The translations under genes were made by a program, and so were the position numbers. Below the pieces are notes generated by a model, which saw only the letters and a program-made list of their open reading frames with translations, was not told where the DNA came from and did no database searches. Below are positions 26,083 to 35,477 of a stretch of 64,000 bases of DNA, in pieces. The stretch lies in the NCBI RefSeq assembly GCF_023278085.1, contig NZ_CP066265.1:3614001-3678000 (forward strand). Direction: 5' to 3'. The stretch comes from Pseudomonas syringae. Lineage in GTDB: Bacteria; Pseudomonadota; Gammaproteobacteria; Pseudomonadales; Pseudomonadaceae. Every line of letters begins with the position of its first letter. Position 1 is the first letter of the stretch.

Positions 26083-27030
26083 ATGCGCGCGTTGACAACC
26101 TTGAGTCGGTTTGTCGGTAATACTTTTGCCTGGTGGGTGCTGCTGTTCGCCATTCTGGCGTTTCTGTTCCCGCAGGCATTCATCGGTTTGAAGAGCTGGA
26201 TCGTACCGCTGCTGGGGCTGGTCATGTTCGGCATGGGTCTGACCCTGAAACTCGAAGATTTTTCAGAAGTGGCGCGCAACCCGTGGCGCGTTGCGCTGGG
26301 CGTGATCGCACACTTCGTCATCATGCCCGGCGTGGCGTGGTTGCTGTGCCAGGTGTTTCAACTGCCGCCGGAAATCGCCGTCGGCGTGATACTGGTCGGC
26401 TGCTGCCCGAGCGGTACATCCTCGAATGTCATGGCCTGGCTGGCCAAGGGTGATCTGGCATTGGCGGTAGCGATTGCTGCAGTCACCACCCTGCTCGCCC
26501 CGCTGCTGACTCCGACCCTGATCTGGCTGCTTGCGTCGGCCTGGCTGCCCGTGTCCTTTCTGGATATGTTCTGGTCGATCCTGCAACTGGTCATGCTGCC
26601 GATTGTGCTCGGCGTGGTTGCACAACGCCTGCTGGGCGCGCGAGTCAGTTATGCCGTGGACGTACTGCCGCTGGTTTCGGTGGTGAGCATCGTCATGATC
26701 GTCTGCGCAGTGGTCGCCGCCAGCCAGGCGAAAATTGCTGAATCCGGCCTGCTGATCATGGCGGTGGTCATCCTGCACAACACGTTTGGCTTTCTGCTGG
26801 GCTATTTCACCGGCAAGGTTTTCAAGCTGCCACTGGCGCAACGCAAGTCGCTGGCGCTGGAGGTCGGCATGCAGAACTCAGGACTGGGCGCGGCGCTGGC
26901 CAGCGCACACTTCTCGCCACTGGCGGCGGTGCCCAGTGCGCTGTTCAGCGTCTGGCACAATATTTCCGGTGCATTGCTGTCGACGTATTTCAGGAAGATG
27001 CCGGAGGAAGATAATACGTCCAAGTCGTAG
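26083..27030 (+). CDS. BASS-family (bile acid:sodium symporter-like) transporter
   Basis: Predicted 315-residue inner-membrane transporter with about nine to ten hydrophobic segments. Family signs are GMGLTLKLEDF near residue 50, VGCCPSGTSSNVMAWLAKGD in the middle (the sodium-site region) and VGMQNSGLGAALASAHF near the C-terminus. ATG 26083 has AAGGAACAGG upstream. Bacterial BASS proteins move organic anions such as pantoate or 2-keto acids rather than bile acids; the substrate here is unknown. Confidence 0.92.
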   Translation: MRALTTLSRFVGNTFAWWVLLFAILAFLFPQAFIGLKSWIVPLLGLVMFGMGLTLKLEDFSEVARNPWRVALGVIAHFVIMPGVAWLLCQVFQLPPEIAVGVILVGCCPSGTSSNVMAWLAKGDLALAVAIAAVTTLLAPLLTPTLIWLLASAWLPVSFLDMFWSILQLVMLPIVLGVVAQRLLGARVSYAVDVLPLVSVVSIVMIVCAVVAASQAKIAESGLLIMAVVILHNTFGFLLGYFTGKVFKLPLAQRKSLALEVGMQNSGLGAALASAHFSPLAAVPSALFSVWHNISGALLSTYFRKMPEEDNTSKS

Positions 27031-27047
27031 CTCAGACACTGATGATT

Positions 27048-27180
27048 ATCGTGCCTACGCGTTGGCATGCAGTTCGTGACGCTGCGGTTCTGTGATGTCA
27101 GTGGGTTTGAGGCTCGACTCAAGTCACCTTTTCGCCCCTCGGCGAGTTACTTTGATGGGGCCAAAGTGAGCAAAGTCCCT
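27048..27180. repeat. Partial tandem copy of the dispersed repeat
   Basis: The left third of the large repeat (GTTGGCATGCAGTTC through the GGGGCCAAAGT segment) occurs here and again directly to its right at 27201, giving a head-to-tail partial duplication. No gene is present. Confidence 0.75.
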
Positions 27181-27200
27181 GCTCAGACACTGAGGACTAT

Positions 27201-27546
27201 CGTGCCAACGCTCCGCGTTGGCATGCAGTTCGTGACGCTCTGCGTCACACAGAGGTTCTGCGATGTCAGTGAGTTTGAGGCTCGACTCAAGTCACCTTTT
27301 CGCCCCTCGGCGAGTTACTTTGATGGGGCCAAAGTAACCAAACCCCCTGGCTCCGTTTCCGGCCCGACTTCGTCGGGTTCCTTCGTCCTGACACTGATCC
27401 GGGGCTAGCCTGGCGTCCTGTCAGGCTACCCCCGGATCAGTGTCAGGACTCAGCCGTCACTTACGTCGCACTCTGCGTCGTCAGTACCATCGTGATTGAA
27501 AAGCGCTTCGTTGACAGCGGCTGCGTGTAAGGCATGAGATTGTTTT
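27201..27546. repeat. Dispersed repeat, copy 2, lacking one hairpin arm
   Basis: It matches 548-905 closely, including the outer 20-base arms (27385-27404 and 27430-27449) and the hairpin between them, whose loop-side base change remains pairable as G-U in RNA. The roughly 33-base hairpin found in copy 1 (about 756-788) is absent. The right-hand inverted end is not preserved; instead another short left-end fragment (GTGCCCACGCTCC) follows near 27560. Nothing else is recognised in 27031-27619. Confidence 0.8.
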
Positions 27547-27619
27547 GACTATCTATCGTGCCCACGCTCCCCGTGCCAATGCGCAGTGATTGGCACGTCA
27601 GTCGTACGGAGCGCCGGCG

Positions 27620-29494
27620 CTACTGCACTTTCCCTCTCAGCGCTTTCACCTCTTCGCGCACATCTACTGGCGTTGCCACATCCGCTGCAATCGGCGAACC
27701 GGCGACCAGCACCACGCGTGACCACAGGCGACGAAGCAGGGTCTTGCTCGGGTCACGGCTGAAGAAGCTGCCCCACAGCCCTTGCAACGCCATCGGGATC
27801 ACCGGCACCGGAGTTTCCTGGATGATGCGGCTCATGCCGCTCTTGAAACCGCTGATTTCGCCGTCGGTGGTCAGTTTGCCTTCCGGGAAGATGCACACCA
27901 GTTCGCCTTCCGCGAGGTACCGGGCGATGCGCTTGAACGATTGCTCGTAGATGTCCATATCCTCGTTACGCCCGGCAATCGGGATGGTCCCGGCGGTGCG
28001 GAAGATGAAGTTGAGCACCGGCAACTGGTAGATCTTGTAGTACATGACAAAGCGGATCGGTCGTCTCACCGCACCGGCAATCAGCAACGCGTCGACAAAG
28101 GACACATGGTTGCAGACCAACAGCGCTGCGCCCTCATCAGGAATCTGACTCAGGTTGCGGTGCTCGACGCGGTACATGGAATGGCCGAGCAGCCAGATCA
28201 TGAAGCGCATGGTGAATTCGGGGACGATCTTGAAGATATAGATGTTCACTGCGATGTTCATCAGCGAAACCGCGAGGAATAACTGCGGAATCGACAGCTT
28301 GGCAACGCTCAGCAGCAGGATCGAGACAATCGCCGAGACCACCATGAACAGCGCGTTGAGAATGTTGTTGGCAGCAATCACGCGTGAGCGTTCTTTGACG
28401 GGCGTGCGCGATTGGATCAGCGCGTACAGCGGCACGATATAGAAGCCGCCGAACACACCGATGCCCAGAATATCAAACAGCACCAGCCAGCCCTGCCCAG
28501 AGGACAGCACCGCCAGCCAGTCATTGGCCTGCACGTTCTGCGGGAAACCGCCCGAATGCCACCACAGCAACAGGCCAAAAACGGTCAGCCCCATCGAACC
28601 GAACGGCACCAGCCCGATCTCGACCTTGTGCCCGGACAACCGCTCGCAGAGCAATGAGCCCAAGGCGATACCGATGGAGAACACGGTGAGGATCAGCGTG
28701 ACGACCGTTTCGTCGCCGTACATCCACTCTTTGGCATAGGCCGGGATCTGCGTCAGATAAATCGCACCGACAAACCAGAACCATGAATTGCCGACAATCG
28801 AGCGCGAGACCGCAGGCGTCTGCCCCAGGCCCATGCGCAGGGTCGCCCAGGACTGGGTGAAAATATTCCAGTTGAGCTTCATTTCCGGCGAAGCGGCGGT
28901 GGCACTCGGGATGCCGAAACTGGCGATGAAACCGAGGCAGGCTACCAGCACGATTGCGGCCGACACGATCCAGGCGTAGTGCGACGAAGACATCATCACC
29001 CCGGCGCTGATGGTCCCGGCAAGAATCGCCAGAAACGTCCCCATCTCGACCAGCGCGTTGCCACCGACCAGCTCGGTTTCGCGCAGGTGCTGCGGCAAAA
29101 TCGAATACTTGACCGGCCCGAACAGCGCCGAATGCGTGCCCATCGCAAACAGCGCAGCCAACATCAATTCCAGATGATTGAACAGAAAGCCCGTAGCTCC
29201 CACCGCCATGATGACGATCTCGCCAAACTTGATGATCCGGATCAGCTTGTCCTTGGGATACTTTTCCCCGAACTGCCCGGCCAGCGCCGAGAACAGAAAG
29301 AACGGCAGGATAAACAGCAAGGCACACAGATTGACGTAGATCGAGCGATCGCCATCAATGCTCAGTTTGTAAAGAATGGCGAGGATCAATGACTGCTTGA
29401 AAATATTGTCATTGAACGCCCCGAGGGACTGCGTGATGAAAAACGGCAGGAAACGACGTTTCCCGAGCAGGCTGAATTGTGACTGTTGGCTCAT
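27620..29494 (-). CDS. MFS lysophospholipid transporter (LplT-like) fused to a PlsC acyltransferase
   Basis: Predicted 624-residue inner-membrane protein. Residues 1-410 form a 12-helix MFS module of the LplT type (FFITQSLGAFNDNIFKQSLI near the start). Residues 430-620 form a 1-acylglycerol-phosphate acyltransferase domain with block I NHVSFVD and block III FPEGKLT. The fusion suggests that lysophospholipid flipped inward is re-acylated by the same polypeptide, as in E. coli LplT-Aas but without the acyl-ACP synthetase part. ATG 29494 (MSQQSQFSLLGKRRF) is chosen because the upstream in-frame extension has no membrane or domain features. Confidence 0.92.
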   Translation of the reverse strand: MSQQSQFSLLGKRRFLPFFITQSLGAFNDNIFKQSLILAILYKLSIDGDRSIYVNLCALLFILPFFLFSALAGQFGEKYPKDKLIRIIKFGEIVIMAVGATGFLFNHLELMLAALFAMGTHSALFGPVKYSILPQHLRETELVGGNALVEMGTFLAILAGTISAGVMMSSSHYAWIVSAAIVLVACLGFIASFGIPSATAASPEMKLNWNIFTQSWATLRMGLGQTPAVSRSIVGNSWFWFVGAIYLTQIPAYAKEWMYGDETVVTLILTVFSIGIALGSLLCERLSGHKVEIGLVPFGSMGLTVFGLLLWWHSGGFPQNVQANDWLAVLSSGQGWLVLFDILGIGVFGGFYIVPLYALIQSRTPVKERSRVIAANNILNALFMVVSAIVSILLLSVAKLSIPQLFLAVSLMNIAVNIYIFKIVPEFTMRFMIWLLGHSMYRVEHRNLSQIPDEGAALLVCNHVSFVDALLIAGAVRRPIRFVMYYKIYQLPVLNFIFRTAGTIPIAGRNEDMDIYEQSFKRIARYLAEGELVCIFPEGKLTTDGEISGFKSGMSRIIQETPVPVIPMALQGLWGSFFSRDPSKTLLRRLWSRVVLVAGSPIAADVATPVDVREEVKALRGKVQ

Positions 29495-29736
29495 CGTCCA
29501 TGGTCCTGAGAGGCTGGGGAGAACTGGCGCAGTGGCCAATCCGAGGCACATTGAAGACGTAAGTCTGCCGAATGTCGATAGGCCATTTCCGTTTGCACCG
29601 CACCTGCCGCGATTCCCTGTCGCGCCCGGCCTTGCGACAAGTCTGCGACACCCTGCCACGCTCGACCTTGGTCGACAAAGACGAACCGTGTGCATCGTGC
29701 GAGACTGCGCGTTATCGATACGGTGTGGAATTTGAT

Positions 29737-32700
29737 ATGTCGCTGTCCAGCGGGCTGATCGCGGCCGTTGCCTTGTCCTATATGGCCATCATGTTCGCCA
29801 TCGCCTTTTACGGCGACCGCTACAGCGCGTCGCTGCGCCCGACCATGCGTGCCTGGGTCTACAGCCTGTCACTGGCGGTCTATTGCACCAGCTGGACATT
29901 TTTCGGGGCTGTGGGCCAGGCCGCCGAACAACTCTGGTCTTTCCTGCCGATCTATCTGGGGCCGATCGTGCTGATGGTGCTGGCACCCTGGGTGCTGCAG
30001 AAGATGGTGTTGATCAGCAAACAGGAAAACATCACCTCCATCGCCGACTTCATCGCAGCACGCTATGGCAAGTCGCAATCCCTCGCCGTGATGGTGGCGC
30101 TGATCTGCCTGATCGGCATGCTGCCGTACATCGCACTGCAACTGAAAGGCATCGTGCTGGGCGTGAACATCCTGATCGGTGCGGTGGCGGACTCGACCGG
30201 CACTCGCGCTCAGGATACCGCGCTGGTGGTTTCGCTGATTCTGGCGCTGTTCACCATCGTCTTTGGCGCACGCAATCTGGACGTTACCGAACACCACCGC
30301 GGCATGGTCCTGGCCATTGCCTTTGAAGCGCTGGTCAAGCTGTTCGCGTTCATGGCGGTCGGCGTGTTCGTCACCTTCGGCCTGTATGACGGTTTCGATG
30401 ACTTGTTCAACCAGGCAAAACTCGCCCCACGGCTTGAGGAATACTGGAAAGACACGATCAACTGGCCGTCGATGTTCGTGCAGACCGGTGTAGCGATGAT
30501 GGCGATTGTCTGCCTGCCACGGCAGTTTCACGTGACGGTCGTGGAAAACATCGAGCCGCAGGACCTGAACCTCGCCAAATGGGTATTCCCGGCCTATCTC
30601 GCACTGGCAGCCTTATTTGTGGTGCCCATTGCACTGGCCGGCCAAATGCTGCTCCCCGACTCCATGCTGCCCGACTCGTTCGTGATCAGCCTGCCGCTGG
30701 CCCATGCTCACCCGTCGCTGGCACTGCTGGCGTTTATTGGCGGCGCATCGGCCGCAACCGGCATGGTGATCGTCGCCTGCGTGGCGCTGTCGACCATGAT
30801 TTCCAACGACATGCTGCTGCCCTGGCTGTTGCGTCGCAAGAATACCGAGCGACCATTCGAAGCGTTTCGTCACTGGATGCTGACGGTTCGGCGCGTCAGT
30901 ATCGTGATGATCCTGCTGCTGGCCTATGTCAGCTACCGCATGCTTGGCTCGACGGCCAGTCTGGCAACCATCGGCCAGATCGCCTTTGCCGCCATCACCC
31001 AGCTGGCGCCGGCGATGTTCGGCGCGCTGTACTGGAAGCAGGCCAATCGTCGTGGCGTGTTTGCCGGGCTCGCAGCCGGGATCTTTATCTGGTTCTACAC
31101 CCTGGTGTTGCCAGTCGCAGCCCACGGCATGGGATGGTCGTTGAGTACCTTCCCGTTGCTGGAATGGCTGCACAGCAACCCGTTCAACCTGCCGATCTCG
31201 CCCATGACCCAAGGCGTGGTGCTGTCGATGGCAGGCAATTGCACGTTGTTTGCCTGGGTATCGACGCTGTCGCGCACGCGGGTGACAGAGCACTGGCAAG
31301 CGGGCCGTTTCATCGGCCAGGTAACGCAGGAGCGCGATTACACCCGCCCACTGTTGGCGGTGCAGATTGAGGATCTCCTGAGTCTTTCGGCGCGTTTTGT
31401 CGGTGAAGACCGCGCCCGCCAGAGCTTCGTGCGCTTCGCCGAAAGGCAGGGCAAGGCCTTCAACCCCAGCCAGAACGCCGACAGCGAATGGATTGCCCAT
31501 ACCGAGCGACTGCTGGCAGGCGTGCTGGGCACGTCGTCGACGCGAGCGGTGGTCAAGGCGGCTATCGAAGGCCGCGACATGCAACTTGAAGACGTGGTGC
31601 GCATCGCCGACGAGGCCTCGGAAGTCCTGCAATTCAATCGCGCACTGCTGCAAGGCGCTATCGAGAACATCACCCAAGGCATCAGCGTGGTCGATCAGTC
31701 GTTGCGACTGGTGGCCTGGAATCGTCGTTACCTTGAGCTGTTCAATTACCCGGAAGGCCTGATCGGCGTCGGTCGGCCGATTGCCGACATCATTCGCTAC
31801 AACGCCGAGCGCGGGCTATGCGGCCCGGGCGAAGCGGAGGTGCACGTCGCACGACGTCTGCACTGGATGCGCCAGGGCCGCGCTCACACCTCGGAACGGC
31901 TGTTCCCGAACGGCCAGGTGATCGAGTTGATCGGCAACCCGATGCCGGGCGGCGGGTTCGTCATGAGCTTCACTGATATCACTGAGTTCCGTGCGGCTGA
32001 GCAGTCCCTCAAGGGCGTCAACGAAAGCCTGGAACAACGCGTGGCTGCTCGCACCCATGAACTGTCGCAACTCAATCAGGCCCTGACTGACGCCAAGGGC
32101 ACAGCCGAAGCCGCCAACGAATCGAAAACGCGCTTTCTCGCTGCCGTCAGTCACGACCTGATGCAGCCGCTGAACGCCGCACGGCTGTTTTCTGCGGCCC
32201 TTTCCCATCAACAGGACGGCCTTTCCGGTGAGGCACAGCAACTGGTCCAGCACCTGGACAGCTCGTTGCGCTCTGCGGAAGACCTGATCAGCGACTTGCT
32301 GGACATTTCCCGGCTGGAAAACGGCAAGATCACTCCGGACTGCCAGCCGTTCCCGCTCAATGCGCTGTTTGACACCCTTGGCGCCGAGTTCAAAGCCCTG
32401 GCCCAGGAGCAAGGTCTGACATTCCGCGTCAGGGGCAGCTCGTTGCGTATCGACAGCGATATCAAGCTGCTGCGTCGGGTGCTGCAAAATTTCCTGACCA
32501 ACGCGTTCCGCTACGCCAAAGGCCCTATTCTGCTGGGTGTCCGGCGCTCCGGCGACAGCCTGAGCCTTGAGGTATGGGACCGAGGGCCGGGTATTCCGGA
32601 AGACAAGCGCCAGGTGATATTCGAGGAATTCAAACGCCTCGACAGCCACAAGACCCATGCTGCAAAGGGTCTGGGGCTGGGACTGGCCATTGCCGACGGC

Positions 32701-33210
32701 TTATGCCGAATTCTCGAACACCCATTGCAAGTACGCTCATGGAGTGGCAAAGGCAGCGTCTTCAGCGTGCGCGTGCCGCTGGCCGCCGCTCAGGCGCCGA
32801 TCCCTGCCACGCAGGCCGACATCAGCCGCCCGGCGCTGAATGGAACACAGGTGCTGTGCATCGACAATGAAGACAGCATCCTGATCGGCATGAGCAGTCT
32901 GTTGTCGCGCTGGGGTTGTCAGGTCTGGACTGCGCGCAACCGTCAGGAGTGCGAAGCGCTGCTGAATAACGGCATACGCCCGCAGATTGCATTGGTGGAT
33001 TACCATCTGGATGAGGGCGAAACCGGCACTGAACTGATGGCCTGGCTACGCACCCGTCTGGGCCAGCCAGTACCGGGCGTACTGATCAGCGCCGATGGTC
33101 GTCCCGAGCTGATTGCCCAGGTGCATGCCGCTGGCCTCGACTACCTGCCCAAGCCAGTAAAGCCTGCGGCACTGCGAGCACTGTTGAGTCGGCATGTAAG
33201 TCTGGACTGA
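29737..33210 (+). CDS. Hybrid sensor histidine kinase with sodium/solute-symporter N-terminus (CbrA-like)
   Basis: Predicted 1157-residue inner-membrane sensor. Residues 1-510 have about 12-13 membrane helices of the SSF family (QLKGIVLGVNILIG, ISNDMLLPWLLRR). A PAS domain follows (about 635-760, ISVVDQSLRLVAWNRRYLELF), a coiled coil (SLEQRVAARTHELSQLNQAL), HisKA with the phospho-His in AAVSHDLMQPLNAARLF (near residue 805), HATPase_c (NFLTNAFRYAKG, DRGPGIPED, GLGLGLAIADGL), and a receiver domain with the phospho-Asp in IALVDYHLDEG (near 1087). Transporter-fused kinases of this class link solute uptake to signalling. ATG 29737 is used; a longer upstream extension has no features. No cognate regulator gene is adjacent. 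Confidence 0.94.
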   Translation: MSLSSGLIAAVALSYMAIMFAIAFYGDRYSASLRPTMRAWVYSLSLAVYCTSWTFFGAVGQAAEQLWSFLPIYLGPIVLMVLAPWVLQKMVLISKQENITSIADFIAARYGKSQSLAVMVALICLIGMLPYIALQLKGIVLGVNILIGAVADSTGTRAQDTALVVSLILALFTIVFGARNLDVTEHHRGMVLAIAFEALVKLFAFMAVGVFVTFGLYDGFDDLFNQAKLAPRLEEYWKDTINWPSMFVQTGVAMMAIVCLPRQFHVTVVENIEPQDLNLAKWVFPAYLALAALFVVPIALAGQMLLPDSMLPDSFVISLPLAHAHPSLALLAFIGGASAATGMVIVACVALSTMISNDMLLPWLLRRKNTERPFEAFRHWMLTVRRVSIVMILLLAYVSYRMLGSTASLATIGQIAFAAITQLAPAMFGALYWKQANRRGVFAGLAAGIFIWFYTLVLPVAAHGMGWSLSTFPLLEWLHSNPFNLPISPMTQGVVLSMAGNCTLFAWVSTLSRTRVTEHWQAGRFIGQVTQERDYTRPLLAVQIEDLLSLSARFVGEDRARQSFVRFAERQGKAFNPSQNADSEWIAHTERLLAGVLGTSSTRAVVKAAIEGRDMQLEDVVRIADEASEVLQFNRALLQGAIENITQGISVVDQSLRLVAWNRRYLELFNYPEGLIGVGRPIADIIRYNAERGLCGPGEAEVHVARRLHWMRQGRAHTSERLFPNGQVIELIGNPMPGGGFVMSFTDITEFRAAEQSLKGVNESLEQRVAARTHELSQLNQALTDAKGTAEAANESKTRFLAAVSHDLMQPLNAARLFSAALSHQQDGLSGEAQQLVQHLDSSLRSAEDLISDLLDISRLENGKITPDCQPFPLNALFDTLGAEFKALAQEQGLTFRVRGSSLRIDSDIKLLRRVLQNFLTNAFRYAKGPILLGVRRSGDSLSLEVWDRGPGIPEDKRQVIFEEFKRLDSHKTHAAKGLGLGLAIADGLCRILEHPLQVRSWSGKGSVFSVRVPLAAAQAPIPATQADISRPALNGTQVLCIDNEDSILIGMSSLLSRWGCQVWTARNRQECEALLNNGIRPQIALVDYHLDEGETGTELMAWLRTRLGQPVPGVLISADGRPELIAQVHAAGLDYLPKPVKPAALRALLSRHVSLD

Positions 33211-33264
33211 ATAAGAGGCAACGGCTGTTCACCATTGCGGCGAACAACCGGATACCACAGCGAA

Positions 33265-34203
33265 TCAGCCGAACAGCCAGTAACCCAGCAATGTCAGCAC
33301 CATGACAGCCAGCACGGGACGCAACACGCGATACGCCTTGGGGTTGGCACGTTTGAACTGCTTGACCTTGCCGCTGAAGGTATCGCTGAAGCGTTTGCTG
33401 AACGCATACGCCTGGTTGATCCCGCCGACACGCTCGTCGTCCAGATTCTGTGGTGCCGTTGCACGTCCCAGAAACGCACTGACGCTACGGTTAACGCGCG
33501 TCATGAAGCGGTTGGACAACGGCCGCTCGATGTCACAGAACAGAATCACCCGGGTCTGGGTGGTTTCATTCTTGACCCAATGCACGTACGTCTCGTCGAA
33601 CATGACGTCCTGGCCGTCGCGCCAGGCGTACTCCTTGCCATCAACGAAGATCCGGCAGGCATCGGAGTTGGGTGTCGACAGGCCCAGGTGGTAACGCAGC
33701 GAACCGGCAAACGGATCGCGGTGGGGGTTAAGGTGGCTGTCACCCGGCAGCAGGGCAAACATGGCACCTTTGACGTTGGGAATGCTGTTGACCAGTGCAA
33801 CGGTCTGCGGGCACAGCGCTTCGGCGGACGGCAAGGCCTTGTCGTACCATTTCAGGTAGAAACGCTTCCAGCCCTTCTTGAAGAACGAACCGAAACCGGC
33901 GTCGTTGTTCTTCTCGGCCGCCCGGATGTAGCCCTCGTCGAACAGGTGCATGGCTTCGTCGCGAATGGTTTCCCAGTTGTCCTTGAGAATGTCCAGTTCG
34001 GGAAACTTGCTGCGATCCAGGTACGGTTCGGACGGCACGCGGGAAAACAGGTACATCAATGCGTTGTACGGCGCGAACAATGCCGAGTGATTGACGAACT
34101 GCCGCAACAGGGGCAATCGAGCCCGCCCGCGCAAGTGAACGTACAGCGTGCTGCCGAGGAACAGCATCAGGATCAATGCCTTGGCAACAAATGAAAGGGT
34201 CAT
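33265..34203 (-). CDS. lpxO: Lipid A 2-hydroxylase LpxO (aspartyl/asparaginyl beta-hydroxylase fold)
   Basis: Predicted 312-residue Fe(II)/2-oxoglutarate dioxygenase that adds a 2-hydroxyl group to a secondary lauroyl/myristoyl chain of lipid A. It has an N-terminal membrane anchor (ALILMLFLGSTLYVHL), the iron ligands in PHRDPFAGSLRYHLGL and DETYVHWVKNET, and a C-terminal membrane helix (VLAVMVLTLLGYWLF). ATG 34203 follows AAGGAGAG. The length fits Pseudomonas LpxO proteins. Functionally it pairs with eptA at 52021, another lipid A modifier. Confidence 0.9.
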   Translation of the reverse strand: MTLSFVAKALILMLFLGSTLYVHLRGRARLPLLRQFVNHSALFAPYNALMYLFSRVPSEPYLDRSKFPELDILKDNWETIRDEAMHLFDEGYIRAAEKNNDAGFGSFFKKGWKRFYLKWYDKALPSAEALCPQTVALVNSIPNVKGAMFALLPGDSHLNPHRDPFAGSLRYHLGLSTPNSDACRIFVDGKEYAWRDGQDVMFDETYVHWVKNETTQTRVILFCDIERPLSNRFMTRVNRSVSAFLGRATAPQNLDDERVGGINQAYAFSKRFSDTFSGKVKQFKRANPKAYRVLRPVLAVMVLTLLGYWLFG

Positions 34204-34378
34204 GAAGCTCTCCTTGAAGCGGGCGAATAACGCCGAACGTCACGCGGGCAGTCGTAATGCATGATCTGAATGAAGGACTACAGGCACCGGCGGACAACGA
34301 TAATTGCCCGGTGCCTGGCAAGCTGGCCATCATAAACCCTTGCGCTGCCCGCATGAAGTGCGCACTCGCTAAGATGTG

Positions 34379-35353
34379 TTACTGCGACAGCTCCTGATCG
34401 GTGAACAGATCGCTGAACAGCATGCTCGACAGGTAACGCTCGCCGGAGTCAGGCAGGATGACCACGATGGTCTTGCCCTGCATCTCGGGTTTCTCGGCCA
34501 GACGGACGGCGGCAGCCATTGCCGCGCCGCAGGAGATACCGCAGAGAATGCCCTCCTCCTGCATCAGGCGCCGGGCCATGGCCTTGGACTCGTCATCGGT
34601 GACACGCTCTACCCGGTCAACCATTGAAAGGTCGAGGTTTTTCGGGATGAAGCCTGCGCCGATGCCCTGGATCTTGTGCGGGCTGGGGGTGATCACTTCG
34701 CCGGCCATCGCCTGAGTGATGATCGGCGAACTGTCAGGCTCGACGGCGACCGACAGAATCGGCTTGCCAGCAGTGTTCTTGATATAGCGGGAAATACCGG
34801 TGATAGTGCCGCCGGTGCCGACACCTGCCACCAACACGTCAATCGTACCGTCGGTGTCGGCCCAGATTTCCGGGCCAGTGGTCTTTTCATGAATAGCCGG
34901 GTTGGCCGGGTTCTCGAACTGCGCGGGCATGAAATACGTTTCGGGGTCGCCGGCCAGCAACTCTTCGGCTTGGGCAATCGCACCCTTCATCCCCTTGGCA
35001 GGCTCGGTGAGCACCAATTCCGCACCCAGCGCCTTGAGCACCTTGCGACGCTCTATGCTCATGGAAGCGGGCATGGTAAGCACCAGCTTGTAACCTCGGG
35101 CGGCGGCCACGAAGGCCAGACCGATCCCGGTGTTGCCGGAGGTGGGTTCGACGATGGTCATGCCAGGCTTGAGCCTGCCGCTGCTTTCGGCATCCCAGAT
35201 CATGTTGGCGCCGATACGGCACTTGACGGAATAGCCCGGATTACGCCCTTCGATCTTGGCCAGAATCGTGACACCACGCGGCGCGAGACGGTTGATCTGC
35301 ACCAGGGGCGTATTGCCGATGGAATGGGCGTTATCTGCGTAGATACGGCTCAT
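34379..35353 (-). CDS. cysK: Cysteine synthase A (O-acetylserine sulfhydrylase)
   Basis: Predicted 324-residue PLP enzyme making cysteine from O-acetylserine and sulfide. The PLP Lys lies in [12 protein letters not shown], the substrate loop is [12 protein letters not shown], the glycine-rich phosphate site is [15 protein letters not shown], and the tail holds [18 protein letters not shown] 35353 begins [19 protein letters not shown], which matches other CysK N-termini. It is a single-gene unit divergent from the DUF748 gene. Confidence 0.96.
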   Translation of the reverse strand: MSRIYADNAHSIGNTPLVQINRLAPRGVTILAKIEGRNPGYSVKCRIGANMIWDAESSGRLKPGMTIVEPTSGNTGIGLAFVAAARGYKLVLTMPASMSIERRKVLKALGAELVLTEPAKGMKGAIAQAEELLAGDPETYFMPAQFENPANPAIHEKTTGPEIWADTDGTIDVLVAGVGTGGTITGISRYIKNTAGKPILSVAVEPDSSPIITQAMAGEVITPSPHKIQGIGAGFIPKNLDLSMVDRVERVTDDESKAMARRLMQEEGILCGISCGAAMAAAVRLAEKPEMQGKTIVVILPDSGERYLSSMLFSDLFTDQELSQ

Positions 35354-35477
35354 GATGGTGTCCTTGCACATCGGTTAAAAAACAAAGCCTATGCCCCCAG
35401 TCGATGGGCGTCCAGTCTGAGCGAACGGATCAGCGCGCGCGCAGTCAATCCTTTCAATGAAACAGGAGACTCATGTC

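Noticed and set aside
29572..29736. A 55-residue N-terminal extension of the hybrid kinase
   Set aside because: The segment is hydrophilic, Cys/Arg-rich and unlike SSF-family N-termini; ATG 29737 begins directly before the first membrane helix.
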